In this document: positions 47,190 through 58,486 of the stretch, in pieces
Numbering within the stretch: position 1 is the first letter of the stretch
Layout of the letters: each line of letters starts with the position of its first letter
Assembly: GCF_001591145.1 (NCBI RefSeq)
Contig: NZ_BCUF01000017.1
Coordinates: 1-64,000, forward strand
Source of the DNA: Vibrio harveyi NBRC 15634 = ATCC 14126 = KCTC 12724
GTDB lineage: Bacteria; Pseudomonadota; Gammaproteobacteria; Enterobacterales; Vibrionaceae
DNA: 64,000 nt
Direction: 5' to 3'
Position numbers and translations under genes: made by a program
The notes under the pieces: model-generated
The model's database searches: none
Told to the model about the DNA's origin: nothing
The model's input: only the letters and a program-made list of their open reading frames with translations

Positions 47190-47241
47190 TTGGCTACGAG
47201 CAATTCACCGAACCGCTGAGATAAACCAAGCTCAGATAAAG

Positions 47242-47270
47242 AAAAAGGTCTTCAATTGAAGACCTTTTTT
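47242..47270. terminator. Bidirectional terminator between the NRAMP-like gene and rapA
   Basis: AAAAAGGTCTTCAA and TTGAAGACCTTTTT form a continuous perfect palindrome with T and A runs. Confidence 0.85.
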
Positions 47271-47288
47271 CGTGTGTTTGAACGCTGA

Positions 47289-50198
47289 TTAGTTGTGGCT
47301 GACCACAATCAGACGTAGCGAATCTAGCTGAACCTGAGCTTGGTTGATGTAACCTGTTAGCTCTTTGATTTGCTCTTCAATCGATTCAATTTCTTCATCA
47401 CGGATGTTCGGGTTAACCGCTTTCAGTGCTTGTAGACGCTCAAGCTCGGCATTCAAGCTTTGTTGCATGTCTTGATGCGCTTGCTTGCGAACTTCTTCCA
47501 CTTTCTGCTCAACCAATGCGTCACCCGCTTCGATTAGGCTGTGAATGTCTTTCTGTACCGATGTCACTAACTTGCTGCCTAGGTGACGGTTTACCGGGCT
47601 AAGCTGACGGTTGAAGCCTTCAAACTCAACCTGAGAAGACAGATCATTACCACGACTGTCCATCATCATGCGAATTGGCGTCTTCGGTAGGAAACGAGCA
47701 ATGCCGCTGCGTTTCGGCGCTTGTGCATCCACCGCATACACCAGTTCAAGTAGGATAGTGCCCACTGGTAGCGCTTTGTTCTTCAGCAGAGAAACCGCAG
47801 AGGTACCCACACCTTCGCTCATCAGCAGATCAATACCACCTTGAATCATTGGGTGTTCCCAACTGATGAAGTGCATGTCTTCACGAGATAGCGCTGTATC
47901 ACGGTCAAATGTGATAGTCGCACCTTCGTATGGCAAGCCTGGGTAGCTTGGCACCATCATGTGCTCAGATGGCGTTACCACAAGTGCGTTCTCGCCTTTG
48001 TCGTCTTGGTTCAAGCCAATGGTGTCGAACAGAGACAATGCGAACGTTACTAGGTTTGTATCACCATCTGTCGATGAGATTTTCTCAACAATCTGCTGCG
48101 CTTTCTCGCCGCCGTTTGAGTGCATCTCTAACAGACGGTCACGACCTTGCTCAAGTTGTGATTTCAGCTCTTTGTTCATTTTCGCTGATTCTTCAATCAC
48201 TTCATCAAGGTTTGAAACATCACCAGACGCCAGCATTTCAATCAGCGCATCAGAGTACTTATCGTAAACCGCGCGACCTGTTGGACAGGTTTCAGCAAAC
48301 GCATTTAGACCTTCATCGAACCAACGCGCAAGGATCGCTTGTGATGTGCCTTTTAGGTAAGGTACATGAATGTCGATATCACGCTTCTGACCGATACGGT
48401 CCAAACGACCAATACGTTGCTCTAGCAAATCTGGGTTGAACGGTAAATCGAACATCACTAGCTGGTTAGCAAACTGGAAGTTACGACCTTCTGAGCCGAT
48501 TTCGCTACAGATGAGAACCTGCGCGCCACCCTCTTCTTGCGCAAAGTAAGCAGCCGCTTTGTCACGCTCAAGAATCGACATACCTTCGTGGAATACGGTT
48601 GCACGAATACCTTCACGCTCACGCAGTGCCTGCTCAAGTTGCAGCGCTGTACTTGCACGAGAAGCGATAACCAGCACTTTGTCGCTGCGCTTCTCTTTTA
48701 CTTTCTCGAGCAGCCAGTTCACACGTGAGTCAAATTGCCACCAGCTTGAATCTTCACCTTCAAATTCTTGGAAGATTTCTTCTGGATAAAGGTTCTTCAC
48801 CGCGCGCGCTTCCGGTGTCATCTTGCCGCCGATCATGCCTGATACACGCATTGACGTGGTGTACTGCTGCGGAATGTCCATTGGCATTAGATGCACGTTA
48901 CGCTTCGGGAAACCTTTGATCGCTGCACGCGTGTTACGGAACAGAACGCGACCTGTACCGTGACGGTCCATCAGGTTGTCGATCAGCTCTTGGCGCGCTG
49001 ACGCTTTCGCTTCTTCATCACTGTCGCTTTCGATAATGCGGAATAGCGGCTCAACGTCTTGTTCAGAAAGCAGTTCTGTAATTTGGTTTTTCGCTTCGTC
49101 AGGCAGTTTCTCACCAGAGAACAGCGAAGTGATAGCATCCGCCACTGGTGCGTATTGTTCTTCTTCTTCAACAAATGCGTCGTAATCGTAGAAACGATCT
49201 GGATCTAGAAGACGTAGACGAGCGAAGTGACTCTCACGACCTAGCTGCTCTGGTGTTGCCGTTAGCAGTAGCACACCCGCAGTGCGTTCTGCCAAGCCTT
49301 CTACCACTTGGTATTCGCGGCTTGGTTTGTCTTGGCTCCATTCTAAGTGGTGCGCTTCATCGACAACCAATAGATCCCACTCGCCTTCTAGCGCTTGCTC
49401 GAAACGCTTGCGGCTCTTACGTAGGAAATCCAGTGAACACAGCACGTATTGCTGCGTATCAAATGGGTTTTCCGCTTCTGCGAACGCTTCAATACAACGC
49501 TCTTCATCGAAGATAGAGAAGTGCAGGTTGAAACGACGCATCATCTCAACGAGCCACTGGTGTTGCAGTGTCTCTGGCACCACGATAAGGATACGTTCAG
49601 CACGACCTGACAGCACTTGCTGGTGGATGATCATGCCCGCTTCGATGGTTTTACCCAGACCAACTTCATCTGCTAGCAATACGCGAGGCGCGTGACGACG
49701 ACCGACTTCGTGCGCGATGTAAAGCTGGTGAGGGATCAAGCCTGCACGCATGCCACACAGACCACGCATTGGGCTCTTGTGTTGCTCAAATTGGTTTTGT
49801 AGCGCACGGTAGCGAAGTACAAAGTTGTCCATGCGATCGATTTGACCTGCGTACAACTTGTCTTGCGGCTTGTTAAAACGAATGTGGTTGCTTAGGAAGA
49901 TTTCACGCAACACGATCGCCGTTTCTTGCGTGTCTTCACGAGTACCGAAATAGGTGTATAGACCTTCATCTTCCAGTACTTCTTCAACTTTTAATGACCA
50001 ACCTTCTTGGCAATCGATGACATCACCGACGTTGAACGTTACTCGGGTAACTGGTGCATCGTTACGTGCGTAAACTCGGTTTTCCTCTGATGCTGCAAAC
50101 ATCAATGTCACAGTACGAGCATCCATTGCTACTACGGTACCTAAACCTAAATCGCTTTCCGTATCGCTAATCCAGCGCTGCCCCAAAGCAAATGTCAT
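47289..50198 (-). CDS. rapA: RNA polymerase-associated ATPase RapA
   Basis: This 969-residue SWI2/SNF2-type protein recycles RNA polymerase after termination. It has two N-terminal Tudor-like beta barrels (about 1-105), the ATPase lobe with [14 protein letters not shown] (175-188) and DEAHH, the second lobe with [14 protein letters not shown] and [11 protein letters not shown], and a long C-terminal region. Length equals that of the E. coli protein within one or two residues. Confidence 0.97.
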   Translation of the reverse strand: MTFALGQRWISDTESDLGLGTVVAMDARTVTLMFAASEENRVYARNDAPVTRVTFNVGDVIDCQEGWSLKVEEVLEDEGLYTYFGTREDTQETAIVLREIFLSNHIRFNKPQDKLYAGQIDRMDNFVLRYRALQNQFEQHKSPMRGLCGMRAGLIPHQLYIAHEVGRRHAPRVLLADEVGLGKTIEAGMIIHQQVLSGRAERILIVVPETLQHQWLVEMMRRFNLHFSIFDEERCIEAFAEAENPFDTQQYVLCSLDFLRKSRKRFEQALEGEWDLLVVDEAHHLEWSQDKPSREYQVVEGLAERTAGVLLLTATPEQLGRESHFARLRLLDPDRFYDYDAFVEEEEQYAPVADAITSLFSGEKLPDEAKNQITELLSEQDVEPLFRIIESDSDEEAKASARQELIDNLMDRHGTGRVLFRNTRAAIKGFPKRNVHLMPMDIPQQYTTSMRVSGMIGGKMTPEARAVKNLYPEEIFQEFEGEDSSWWQFDSRVNWLLEKVKEKRSDKVLVIASRASTALQLEQALREREGIRATVFHEGMSILERDKAAAYFAQEEGGAQVLICSEIGSEGRNFQFANQLVMFDLPFNPDLLEQRIGRLDRIGQKRDIDIHVPYLKGTSQAILARWFDEGLNAFAETCPTGRAVYDKYSDALIEMLASGDVSNLDEVIEESAKMNKELKSQLEQGRDRLLEMHSNGGEKAQQIVEKISSTDGDTNLVTFALSLFDTIGLNQDDKGENALVVTPSEHMMVPSYPGLPYEGATITFDRDTALSREDMHFISWEHPMIQGGIDLLMSEGVGTSAVSLLKNKALPVGTILLELVYAVDAQAPKRSGIARFLPKTPIRMMMDSRGNDLSSQVEFEGFNRQLSPVNRHLGSKLVTSVQKDIHSLIEAGDALVEQKVEEVRKQAHQDMQQSLNAELERLQALKAVNPNIRDEEIESIEEQIKELTGYINQAQVQLDSLRLIVVSHN

Positions 50199-50399
50199 GA
50201 ATTGACTACCTCGTTGTTGTTTCTTGTTGGTCTCTACCCATCCCGATGGGCATGGATAATAGTTTAGATCTGATTCTGGCTTCTGCTATGCCAATCGTGC
50301 TTGTCATGCCACTTTGTGCTGTGCATTTTTAAGCCAGCTGCACATGATAAATCGGGCGTAGCCTATACGCAGAAAAAGGTCGCTAATCTTACTTGAAGC

Positions 50400-50415
50400 T
50401 GTGATTTAGGTCACG
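50400..50415. promoter_or_regulatory. CRP site between rapA and phoH
   Basis: TGTGATTTAGGTCACG matches the CRP consensus TGTGA-N6-TCACA in nine of ten core bases and the extended TGTGATCTAGATCACA in 13 of 16. It lies 202 bp before the rapA start and 320 bp before the phoH-type start. Confidence 0.6.
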
Positions 50416-50710
50416 CCGAAACCGCCCAGAGGGGCAACTTTTTTTCCTGAATTAGGAATGCAATCAAATTGTAAAAAACTCATGACAATTATTAAGTTGT
50501 AAGAAGTAAATTTTACGTATACTTCTAATGAGGGGCGCTTAGAGTCATCAAGCATGATTTGAGCGCATTAAGTACACGATTAGGATCAACACGGGTTTGC
50601 AGTAAGTTGTCTTGCTACTCGGTTGCGCACTAACCGACATTGCCCGACAACCTCTATTGCAAGCAATCAGAGTTAGGAAGACTGTTCCTTCTTAGCTACT
50701 AGCCAGCAAA

Positions 50711-50723
50711 GCCGCGCTGCGGC
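50711..50723 (+). promoter_or_regulatory. Hairpin touching the ribosome-binding site of the PhoH gene
   Basis: GCCGC and GCGGC pair around GCT and are followed directly by AAGGAG (50724-50729) and the ATG at 50735. It may tune translation. Confidence 0.4.
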
Positions 50724-50734
50724 AAGGAGACGCT

Positions 50735-52111
50735 ATGGGCGATACCGATCGGAAACTGTTTGTACTCGATACCAACATTCTTCTTCATGAACCCTTCGCC
50801 ATCTTCTCTTTCCAAGAACACGATGTCGTCATCCCAATGACCGTGTTGGAAGAACTCGACCGAATCAAAGACAGTAAACGTGATGTAGCAAGGGATGCAC
50901 GCGTTGCGATTCGCGCTTTGGAAGATCTGTTTAAAGACGCAACACCCGATGAAATCTCAGAAGGTATTCCAGTTTCTAAAGACAACCCTAGCCAAGGCAC
51001 CATCTCTATTTTGGCGGACTTCGAATTGCAGGAAACCGTCAAAGCCTTCGCCGACAAAGCCGGTGACAACCGCATACTCAATGCGGTGCTTTATCTGCAA
51101 AACAAACGCGCACCACGTGAAGTCGTGCTCGTAACCAAAGACATCAACATGCGTTTGCGAGCCAAAGGCGCTGGCGTACGTTTCGTTGAAGACTATCGTA
51201 CGGATCAACTGATTGATGATATCCAATATCTCACCAAAGGCTTCCAACAACGTGAAGGTGATTTTTGGAGCGATGTGGATGAAGTTGAGAGTTACGCGCT
51301 GGGTGGAAAAACGTTCCATAAACTCAACCGCGAACCGTTCGAGCCGACCTTTATCAACCAATACGTGATTGATGAAGAGAGTGATTTTGTAGGTCGAGTA
51401 GAAACCATTAATGAGGATAAGGTTACGCTGCTCGACCTGAGTCGTGAGCGCATGATGCATCGTCGCGCTTGGGACATTACACCGAAAAATATCTATCAAG
51501 GCATGGCGATGGATGCCTTGCTTGATCCTGATATTGATTTGGTAATTCTGACCGGCGCTGCCGGTAGTGGTAAAACGCTCCTTGCAATGGCAGCAGCACT
51601 AGAGCAAACCATTGAAAAAGGCATGTTCGATAAGATTATCGTAACGCGGAACACGCCAGATATTGGTGAGTCGATTGGTTTCTTACCGGGCTCGGAAGAA
51701 GAGAAAATGATGCCGTGGTTAGCCGCAGTGACCGATACCTTGGAAGCGCTGCACAAGAACGACCATTGCACCGAAGGTTCGATGAAGTACATCTGCGATA
51801 AAGCCAACATTCAGTTTAAATCGATTAACTTTATGCGTGGTCGCTCTATCCAGAATGCGTTTGTCTTGCTCGATGAGTGTCAGAACTTAACCGCTTCACA
51901 AATCAAAACCATCATCACCCGTTGTGGTGAAGGCACTAAGATTGTGTGCTCGGGTAACTTGGCACAGATTGACTCCCACTACCTAACCCCAGTGACGTCT
52001 GGTTTGACGTATATGGTTGAACGCTTCAAGAACTTTGAAGGCAGCGCCAATATTCACCTCAATGGTGTGGTGCGCAGTCGCTTGGCAGAGTTTGCGGAAG
52101 AGAATCTGTAG
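50735..52111 (+). CDS. PIN domain-PhoH ATPase fusion protein
   Basis: This 458-residue protein joins an N-terminal PIN ribonuclease domain (FVLDTNILLHEP at 9-20 with the first acidic residue; further acidic residues near 50 and 105-125) to a C-terminal PhoH ATPase/helicase domain (Walker A GAAGSGKTL near 273-281; FVLLDECQNL as Walker B). PIN-PhoH proteins (PhoH2, YlaK) are thought to unwind and cut RNA. The leader holds a hairpin at the ribosome-binding site and a CRP-like site further up. Single gene with its own terminator. Confidence 0.9.
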   Translation: MGDTDRKLFVLDTNILLHEPFAIFSFQEHDVVIPMTVLEELDRIKDSKRDVARDARVAIRALEDLFKDATPDEISEGIPVSKDNPSQGTISILADFELQETVKAFADKAGDNRILNAVLYLQNKRAPREVVLVTKDINMRLRAKGAGVRFVEDYRTDQLIDDIQYLTKGFQQREGDFWSDVDEVESYALGGKTFHKLNREPFEPTFINQYVIDEESDFVGRVETINEDKVTLLDLSRERMMHRRAWDITPKNIYQGMAMDALLDPDIDLVILTGAAGSGKTLLAMAAALEQTIEKGMFDKIIVTRNTPDIGESIGFLPGSEEEKMMPWLAAVTDTLEALHKNDHCTEGSMKYICDKANIQFKSINFMRGRSIQNAFVLLDECQNLTASQIKTIITRCGEGTKIVCSGNLAQIDSHYLTPVTSGLTYMVERFKNFEGSANIHLNGVVRSRLAEFAEENL

Positions 52112-52132
52112 CGAATCATCTCCCCCTAAAAC

Positions 52133-52159
52133 AAAAGAGCGCTCAATGGGCGCTCTTTT
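52133..52159. terminator. Bidirectional terminator after the PhoH gene
   Basis: AAAAGAGCGC and GCGCTCTTTT pair around a seven-base loop. Confidence 0.88.
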
Positions 52160-52278
52160 ATTCTTTAATAGCTTAACGTTTGATGCTCTAGGCTAAAAGT
52201 CGAGATTCCCTATCATCGCTCCTTCGTCGCGGTAAGGAATGACGATCTTTAACGTCATAGCTAATTGGTAGTTAATGC

Positions 52279-53724
52279 TTACTCAGTACCACCCACGGTG
52301 ATTGAATCGAGCTTCAATGTTGGTTGACCAACGCCAACTGGTACGCTTTGACCCGCCTTACCACATACGCCAACGCCTCTGTCGATGCTTAGGTCGTTAC
52401 CCACCATAGAAACTTGTTGCATTGCTTCGATGCCTGAGCCTATCAACGTTGCGCCTTTCACTGGGCGAGTGATTTTGCCATCTTCAATCAAGTACGCTTC
52501 CGATGCAGAGAACACGAACTTACCAGAAGTGATGTCCACCTGACCGCCCCCGAAGTTTGGTGCGTACAGACCTTTCTTCACTGTAGAGATGATCTCTTCT
52601 GGCGTGTGCTCACCCGGCAGCATGTAAGTGTTGGTCATACGTGGCATTGGTAGATGCGCGTAAGACTCACGACGACCGTTACCTGTAGGATTCACACCCA
52701 TTAGGCGTGCGTTCAACTTATCTTGCATGTAGCCCTTAAGCACACCATTTTCGATAAGTGTGTTGTATTGACCGTTCACACCTTCATCATCCACGTTCAA
52801 TGAACCGCGCAGATCTTTTAGCGTGCCATCATCCACGATCGTACAAAGCGGAGATGTCACTTGCTCACCCATCTTGCCCGAGAACACTGACGACTCTTTG
52901 CGGTTGAAATCACCTTCTAAACCGTGACCTACCGCTTCGTGCAGCAATACGCCCGGCCAGCCAGAACCAAGTACCACAGGCATCATGCCTGCAGGTGCTG
53001 CTTCTGCTTCTAAGTTCACTAGCGCCATACGAATCGCTTCATCTGCGAATTGGAAGGCTTGTTTCACGCCGTTCGTTTCAGATAGGAAGAAGTCGTAACC
53101 AAAACGACCACCACCACCAGCGCTACCGCGTTCACGGCGATCGCCTTTTTCAGCAAGAACACTGATTGATAGACGAACCAGCGGACGAATATCGCCAGCG
53201 TAAGTACCGTCGGTTGCTGCAACTAGCATTTGCTCGTGCACACCGCTGATGCTTATCGACACTTCTTTGATGAGTGGCTCTTTGGTACGAATGTACGCAT
53301 CCAGAGACAATAACAGTTCAGTTTTTTGTTGCTTTTCCCAGCTTGCTAGTGGGTTTACCGCATCGTAGTAAGCTTGGTTATCAGAACGCTTGAATGCGTG
53401 TACTTTGCCGTTTTGACCTTGCTGCGCAATACCACGCGCTGCAATCGCACTTTGCTTCAAACCTTCTAGTTGAATTTGGTCTGAGTAGGCGAAACCGGTT
53501 TTCTCGCCTGTGACTGCACGTACACCGACACCACAGTCAATATTGAAAGAGCCATCTTTAATGATACTGTCTTCTAGAACCAGAGACTCATGCCAGCTGG
53601 ACTGAAAGTAAATGTCCGCATAATCGATCTGGCGCGTTGCAATGCTCGCTAGTGTGTCAGCGATGTCTTGCTCTGTCAGACCGTTTGGGGCAAGGAGTGC
53701 CTGTTCTATTTGGTTTATGCTCAT
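52279..53724 (-). CDS. tldD: Metalloprotease TldD
   Basis: This 481-residue protein is the catalytic half of the TldD-TldE protease. The zinc site HEAVGH lies at 262-267 and is followed by the typical GLEGDFNRK. It trims unfolded peptides, such as microcin B17 leader and CcdA in E. coli. It lies 11 bp downstream of the nitrilase gene in the yhdP-nit-tldD series. The partner TldE (PmbA) is encoded at 41.9-43.2 kb. Confidence 0.95.
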   Translation of the reverse strand: MSINQIEQALLAPNGLTEQDIADTLASIATRQIDYADIYFQSSWHESLVLEDSIIKDGSFNIDCGVGVRAVTGEKTGFAYSDQIQLEGLKQSAIAARGIAQQGQNGKVHAFKRSDNQAYYDAVNPLASWEKQQKTELLLSLDAYIRTKEPLIKEVSISISGVHEQMLVAATDGTYAGDIRPLVRLSISVLAEKGDRRERGSAGGGGRFGYDFFLSETNGVKQAFQFADEAIRMALVNLEAEAAPAGMMPVVLGSGWPGVLLHEAVGHGLEGDFNRKESSVFSGKMGEQVTSPLCTIVDDGTLKDLRGSLNVDDEGVNGQYNTLIENGVLKGYMQDKLNARLMGVNPTGNGRRESYAHLPMPRMTNTYMLPGEHTPEEIISTVKKGLYAPNFGGGQVDITSGKFVFSASEAYLIEDGKITRPVKGATLIGSGIEAMQQVSMVGNDLSIDRGVGVCGKAGQSVPVGVGQPTLKLDSITVGGTE

Positions 53725-53735
53725 AGTTAGCTCTT

Positions 53736-54557
53736 TTATTTCCGTTTCAATTCATTTTGAAAGCGACTGTGTTGAGTCAGCGGCATATTCTGCCTTACTT
53801 GCTGGTTGTGTGACAAATCTATCTCTGCCACCAGCAATCCTACTTGGTCATTCAATTGTTGGTGAACGCGCCCCCAAGGGTCAATCACCATGGAGTTCCC
53901 CCAGGTTTGACGACCACATGGATGCGTCCCCGTTTGCCCGCAGGCAAGAATCCAGCATTGGGTTTCAATCGCACGCGCTCTTAGCAGTACTCCCCAATGC
54001 GCCTCTCCCGTGACAGCGGTAAACGCAGCGGGCACAACGATAACTTGTGCTCCTGCTAAGCGTAGTGCTTTAAACAGTTCAGGAAAGCGTACGTCGTAGC
54101 AAATACTTAAGCCTACCGTACCAATATTGGTCTCTACCGTCACGATGCGATTACCTGCACTAAAGGTATCCGACTCACGATAGCTGCCATGCCCATCGGC
54201 GACATCCACGTCAAACATATGCAGCTTATCGTAATGAGCAATACGCTCGCCTTGCGGTGAGAAAACCAATGTCGTGGTAGTCACACCTTGTTCAGTACGA
54301 ATCGGCATACTGCCGACTATTAGCGTTAATTGATTGCGTTGTGCGATCTCAGATAAACACTGCTGGATAGGACCGTCACCCAAAGTTTCTGCGTTCTGGT
54401 GATACGCCTCTCGATTGGCAAACTGCGTAGCGTTTTCTGGTGTCACAACCAGCTTCACACCTTGCTCAGCAGCCAATGCACATTGCTTGGCAATGAAGTC
54501 CAGATTCTCCTCGATATCTGGACCTGATGTCATTTGAATGATGCCAACACGTTCCAT
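53736..54557 (-). CDS. Nitrilase-family amidohydrolase
   Basis: This 273-residue carbon-nitrogen hydrolase has the catalytic E41 (TPENATQF), K111 (YDKLHMFD) and C153 ([10 protein letters not shown]). It resembles the Nit1/YbeM group that hydrolyses deaminated glutathione, a metabolite repair task. The substrate assignment is by resemblance only. It lies between yhdP and tldD, a neighbourhood common in gammaproteobacteria. Confidence 0.9.
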   Translation of the reverse strand: MERVGIIQMTSGPDIEENLDFIAKQCALAAEQGVKLVVTPENATQFANREAYHQNAETLGDGPIQQCLSEIAQRNQLTLIVGSMPIRTEQGVTTTTLVFSPQGERIAHYDKLHMFDVDVADGHGSYRESDTFSAGNRIVTVETNIGTVGLSICYDVRFPELFKALRLAGAQVIVVPAAFTAVTGEAHWGVLLRARAIETQCWILACGQTGTHPCGRQTWGNSMVIDPWGRVHQQLNDQVGLLVAEIDLSHNQQVRQNMPLTQHSRFQNELKRK

Positions 54558-54596
54558 GTATTCAATTCCTTGTTCGTCAGAAGACTAACCGCGCAA

Positions 54597-57500
54597 TTAC
54601 TTCGCTTGCTCACGCAGTTTTTCTGGCAACTTGTATTCACCTTTGCTTCGTGAAATCTCTTTTACGGTAGGTGAATCCAGAGGACCTTTCACTTCGTAGT
54701 TTACTTGCGTGAAGACTTCCACTACTGGAGAGATAACCGTCGAAATCGCCAGTACGTACAACGCCGTTTGAGGCGCTACAGCAAAGGCAGTCAGCATAGG
54801 CAAACCTGAAGTAATGTCCGGAGTAAAGTTCACTTCCGCATCCACCAAGCGGGTGTTCATATCGGCGATGCCACGAATCTTCATTTCACCGGCCAGTGCA
54901 TCCATCACAATATCGTTGGTGATAAATACACCATCTTGGATTTTGCCTGTACCCGTGATTGAGTTGAATGCCATCCCTTTGTCGAACACGTCGGTAAAGT
55001 CGAGCTGCATCTTACGAATGATCGAATCAAGACTAAACAGACCGAGCAATCGCGCCGCGCCACTCACTTCGGTGATCACGCCTTTACCAAATTCGGTAGA
55101 GACGTCACCTTGCAAACTTTGAGTCTTCATCGACCACGGCGCGCCATCCCAGTCTAGGTTGGCATTGATTTCAAACGGCGCTTGTTGGATGCCAGAGGTG
55201 ATCCCAAAGCGCTCCATCAAATCACTGTTATTATCACCTTTAACTTTCATGGATAGGTTTGAATGACTTCGCTCTTTGGTTAGCTCCCACCAACCGCTCA
55301 TATCAATACGGTTTTGGCCACTACTGAAAGTTACGTTCTTCCATTCAAGTCGATTATTGCCACGCTCGACATCCACGTTTACCTTGCCGACCTTGTAACC
55401 TTGCAACCAGAAATCATCAATGTTCAAAGTTAAGTTTGGCATTTCTGCATGGAACTTGCGGTCAAAGTTTGAGATTAGTGGTGCGCTCTGATCTTCACTA
55501 GCGAACAGAGAACTGCGCTCTTTCGTCATCTCATCAAAACCTGGAATATACAGGTGTAAATGCTCCAATGAGACGGACAAATCATATGGTTTGAGGTAAT
55601 TGGCTTTGCCTTTCACTTCTTGACTATCAACATCGAGCTGCCAGCTTAGATTCTTCTTACGTGCATTCAAATCCACATCGTGAAACTCGATACCACCAAG
55701 CTCCAAATTCTTCACATCCATGCTAATACGCGTTGGAAGTGGAACAGTCGGTGTTTTCATGCTCGACAAAACAGACTGTGTGGTACTTTGTGGAACGTGC
55801 ATTAAATCCGCCCACTTATCGAGGCTCAAATCATCCAAACGAATTGAGGCATCGTGTCCTACCACAGGGCTGATTTTGAAACCGCCGTTCCCCACAACGA
55901 GATTTGTTGCGGTCAATACTGGGACATCGCCTGAAATGTCGATTTCCGTTTGGTACTTCGCATTTGGGATCTGCAAACGAGCCGAAACACTTTCTTGGTT
56001 TCCAGAAGCTTGGAGCTTCGCTTGCCCTTTTTCGCCCCGTTTTTTCCCAAGCGGGTACGGATATTCACTTGCTAACTGACTAAGCTGAGCAAGCACATCC
56101 ACTTGATAGGTAAAACCCACATCGTTGAGTTGTAGATCGATGTCCATTTGCCATGGTGCATGACCTGAAACAAGGCTTAACCAACGCTCGCCAAGGTAAG
56201 GTTTGAGTGGGTCTACCTCCCAATCACCAAGGGTATTGATGGTCACATTGTAGCCTTGCTCGGCGTTCTCACCACGAAAGTCCAGTGAGATTGGCTGCTT
56301 CAATAATTCAGCAGATAGACCAGAAGTAGTCACTACATCGTTATCGAACTTGATACGGCCAGTCGCGTTCTCTAACGTCATCGGCGGCGCATCAATATCT
56401 ACGCGGTTGTTCTTAAGATCCGCATAACCCCATGCGCGAGCATCTTTCTCGGTATCAAATGGGATATTGAGTTGGAATTCTGAATAAACAGGACCACTAA
56501 CTTGCAGTGCGGTCAACGCAGCCCCCACAGAGTCAACCAGTGGCGTTGCCATCATGTAGTCACGAACTTCATTACCCGGTGCGCTTGCTTTCGCTTCGAT
56601 CTCGATATGGCCACCTTCTGCAAGCTCGGGAATACGACCTGTGATTCGCTTCGCTTTCACGCCATTTAACGTGGCAGACTTCGAATCCAAGTACATGGCA
56701 TCGTTTTCAAACAACAAATCGAGTTGTAAATCTGTAATGGTTGGCCAAGCAGTATCAAAGCTGAACTTCGCATTCTTCAATCCAACCCATGCTTGGAACA
56801 TGCCGTTATGCTCTTTATACGGGAAGTCACCTAGCTCGCCATACCAAAGCAGCTTCGCAGTATTGACCTTACCCCCCTGAATCGCAGTAGATAGGTAGTC
56901 TGTCAAATCTTGCCCAAGTGCTAGAGTTGGAAGGTAACGCCACGTTTCACCAGCGTTGTAGAGATCAGCTTCTGCATAAAACGACAGAAATGGGCTTTGC
57001 TCTTTCGGGAAATCGAGACGGAACGCACCCAGCACTTGCAGATCGGGTGTCGCCGCAGTCACTTTATCAGACCACAAACGCCAACCATCTTCATCTTGCT
57101 GCCAAACGATGTCGACTTCACCCTGCTTGATGTTTAAAGGCGCTTGGAATACGTCCCCATATGGGAAGACATCATCGATAACCGTCACTTTCGCTTTTGC
57201 TTGTTCTAGGTTACCCGAGACTTTGCCTTGCACATGACTAAAGCCAGGCAGCAGCTCCCACTGCGTTAAACCCAATTCATCCAGTTCGGCTGAGTAACGT
57301 AGCGTATCTAAACCACCATTCATCGACAGGCGAATGTCTTCCACTCGTCCTTTCGGCGCTAGTTTATCTAGCAAATCCGTAGTGGATTCTGATTTAGGTG
57401 CTAACTTAACGAGCGGGGTTAACGCTTCAATGTCTAATTGGGATAAGTTGAGTAGCCAGCCACCTGGTTGCCAATCAAAGGCAACATCCAGCTCAGGCCA

Positions 57501-58475
57501 TGGTCGGTCATCGGTGCGGATTTGCAGTGAGTGACCATTTACTTTCCAGCCTTCTTTATCTGGTGAAAGCTTGAAAATACCAGACTCCAGCAGCAGTTCA
57601 TGACGCCCTTTCTCATTCCACACTAACTCAGAGGGTTGCAGATCGACATAAGCGTAACTTGGTTGGCTGTGTTGCAACGTCAACCAAGTGTTGAGACTCA
57701 CTTTGCCTGACTCAACGCCAGACTCATCTTGCATGTAAGTGGTTAGCCAAGGCGTCACGGACACATCTTTTGCACTTACGTAAAATTCACCTGAGATATC
57801 ACGCAGCGAACCATAATCTTTGAAGTTAGCACGCACTAACAATGAGTTGAGACTTGCGTCCGCAATGCTCACTGTGCCTTCCGCTAAGTGATGCTTACCT
57901 TGGTTGCTCCAACGTAATTGCTCGATGTCCAAGCGGCGTGTTTCACCAGACACTGACTTGTACCAAATACGTGAGTCGGTAATCGTGAAATCTTCAAACT
58001 GACGCAGTAACAAGGAGTCCAACTGATCAATCAGCTTTGATTCACTTTGGCTGACATTCGCTGCTGGGTCGTTACTTTCTGATTTAGACAACAAATCAAC
58101 GGTACGAATATCTAACGCCAAGTCATCAATGGTGAGATCCGCGACCACAGGCTTAAACTTTAGGAGAGATTGAATCAAGTCGAATTCAATATGAATTTCA
58201 TCCACGGCAAAGCGCGCGTCTTGGTTATTCGGCAGGTTCGCTTCTAAGCCTTGCAGTGCGATAGAGGGATGGCTATTACGCCAAGAGCCAGCAACGCTGG
58301 CAATAGAAAAGTCAAAACCTGTGCCTTGCTTGACCCAGGTTTTGATCTCATCTTGGAAGTGGTTAAGTTGTGGCAATGCTACGCGTAGTGTGGTTACTAA
58401 GATGGCTAAAAGCACTAATAACGTCACTAAAGTCCACGCGCAGAAACGCCCGAAACGGTTAAAACCAGAATTCAC
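54597..58475 (-). CDS. yhdP: AsmA-family phospholipid transport protein YhdP
   Basis: This 1292-residue protein has one N-terminal membrane segment (about 14-34) and a very long, beta-rich periplasmic part, ending in an AsmA-like region. With TamB and YdbH, YhdP forms bridges that carry phospholipids to the outer membrane in E. coli. Length is close to the family's. It starts 12 bp after the rng stop codon. Confidence 0.93.
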   Translation of the reverse strand: MNSGFNRFGRFCAWTLVTLLVLLAILVTTLRVALPQLNHFQDEIKTWVKQGTGFDFSIASVAGSWRNSHPSIALQGLEANLPNNQDARFAVDEIHIEFDLIQSLLKFKPVVADLTIDDLALDIRTVDLLSKSESNDPAANVSQSESKLIDQLDSLLLRQFEDFTITDSRIWYKSVSGETRRLDIEQLRWSNQGKHHLAEGTVSIADASLNSLLVRANFKDYGSLRDISGEFYVSAKDVSVTPWLTTYMQDESGVESGKVSLNTWLTLQHSQPSYAYVDLQPSELVWNEKGRHELLLESGIFKLSPDKEGWKVNGHSLQIRTDDRPWPELDVAFDWQPGGWLLNLSQLDIEALTPLVKLAPKSESTTDLLDKLAPKGRVEDIRLSMNGGLDTLRYSAELDELGLTQWELLPGFSHVQGKVSGNLEQAKAKVTVIDDVFPYGDVFQAPLNIKQGEVDIVWQQDEDGWRLWSDKVTAATPDLQVLGAFRLDFPKEQSPFLSFYAEADLYNAGETWRYLPTLALGQDLTDYLSTAIQGGKVNTAKLLWYGELGDFPYKEHNGMFQAWVGLKNAKFSFDTAWPTITDLQLDLLFENDAMYLDSKSATLNGVKAKRITGRIPELAEGGHIEIEAKASAPGNEVRDYMMATPLVDSVGAALTALQVSGPVYSEFQLNIPFDTEKDARAWGYADLKNNRVDIDAPPMTLENATGRIKFDNDVVTTSGLSAELLKQPISLDFRGENAEQGYNVTINTLGDWEVDPLKPYLGERWLSLVSGHAPWQMDIDLQLNDVGFTYQVDVLAQLSQLASEYPYPLGKKRGEKGQAKLQASGNQESVSARLQIPNAKYQTEIDISGDVPVLTATNLVVGNGGFKISPVVGHDASIRLDDLSLDKWADLMHVPQSTTQSVLSSMKTPTVPLPTRISMDVKNLELGGIEFHDVDLNARKKNLSWQLDVDSQEVKGKANYLKPYDLSVSLEHLHLYIPGFDEMTKERSSLFASEDQSAPLISNFDRKFHAEMPNLTLNIDDFWLQGYKVGKVNVDVERGNNRLEWKNVTFSSGQNRIDMSGWWELTKERSHSNLSMKVKGDNNSDLMERFGITSGIQQAPFEINANLDWDGAPWSMKTQSLQGDVSTEFGKGVITEVSGAARLLGLFSLDSIIRKMQLDFTDVFDKGMAFNSITGTGKIQDGVFITNDIVMDALAGEMKIRGIADMNTRLVDAEVNFTPDITSGLPMLTAFAVAPQTALYVLAISTVISPVVEVFTQVNYEVKGPLDSPTVKEISRSKGEYKLPEKLREQAK

Positions 58476-58486
58476 AAATTTTCCAA

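Larger units (their letters stand above)
50199..50734. other. Divergent intergenic region rapA-phoH with leader
   Basis: This 536-bp stretch holds no gene I can support. It contains a strong CRP-like site (50400-50415), a possible -10 (TATACT, 50518-50523) for the plus-strand gene with a leader of some 200 bases, and a hairpin next to the ribosome-binding site. A GGGGC/T-run element near 50430-50445 is too weak to call a terminator. Confidence 0.5.

Noticed and set aside
47930..48439. 169-codon plus-strand frame inside rapA
   Set aside because: It is a shadow of the rapA codon pattern on the opposite strand, with no ribosome-binding site or domain.
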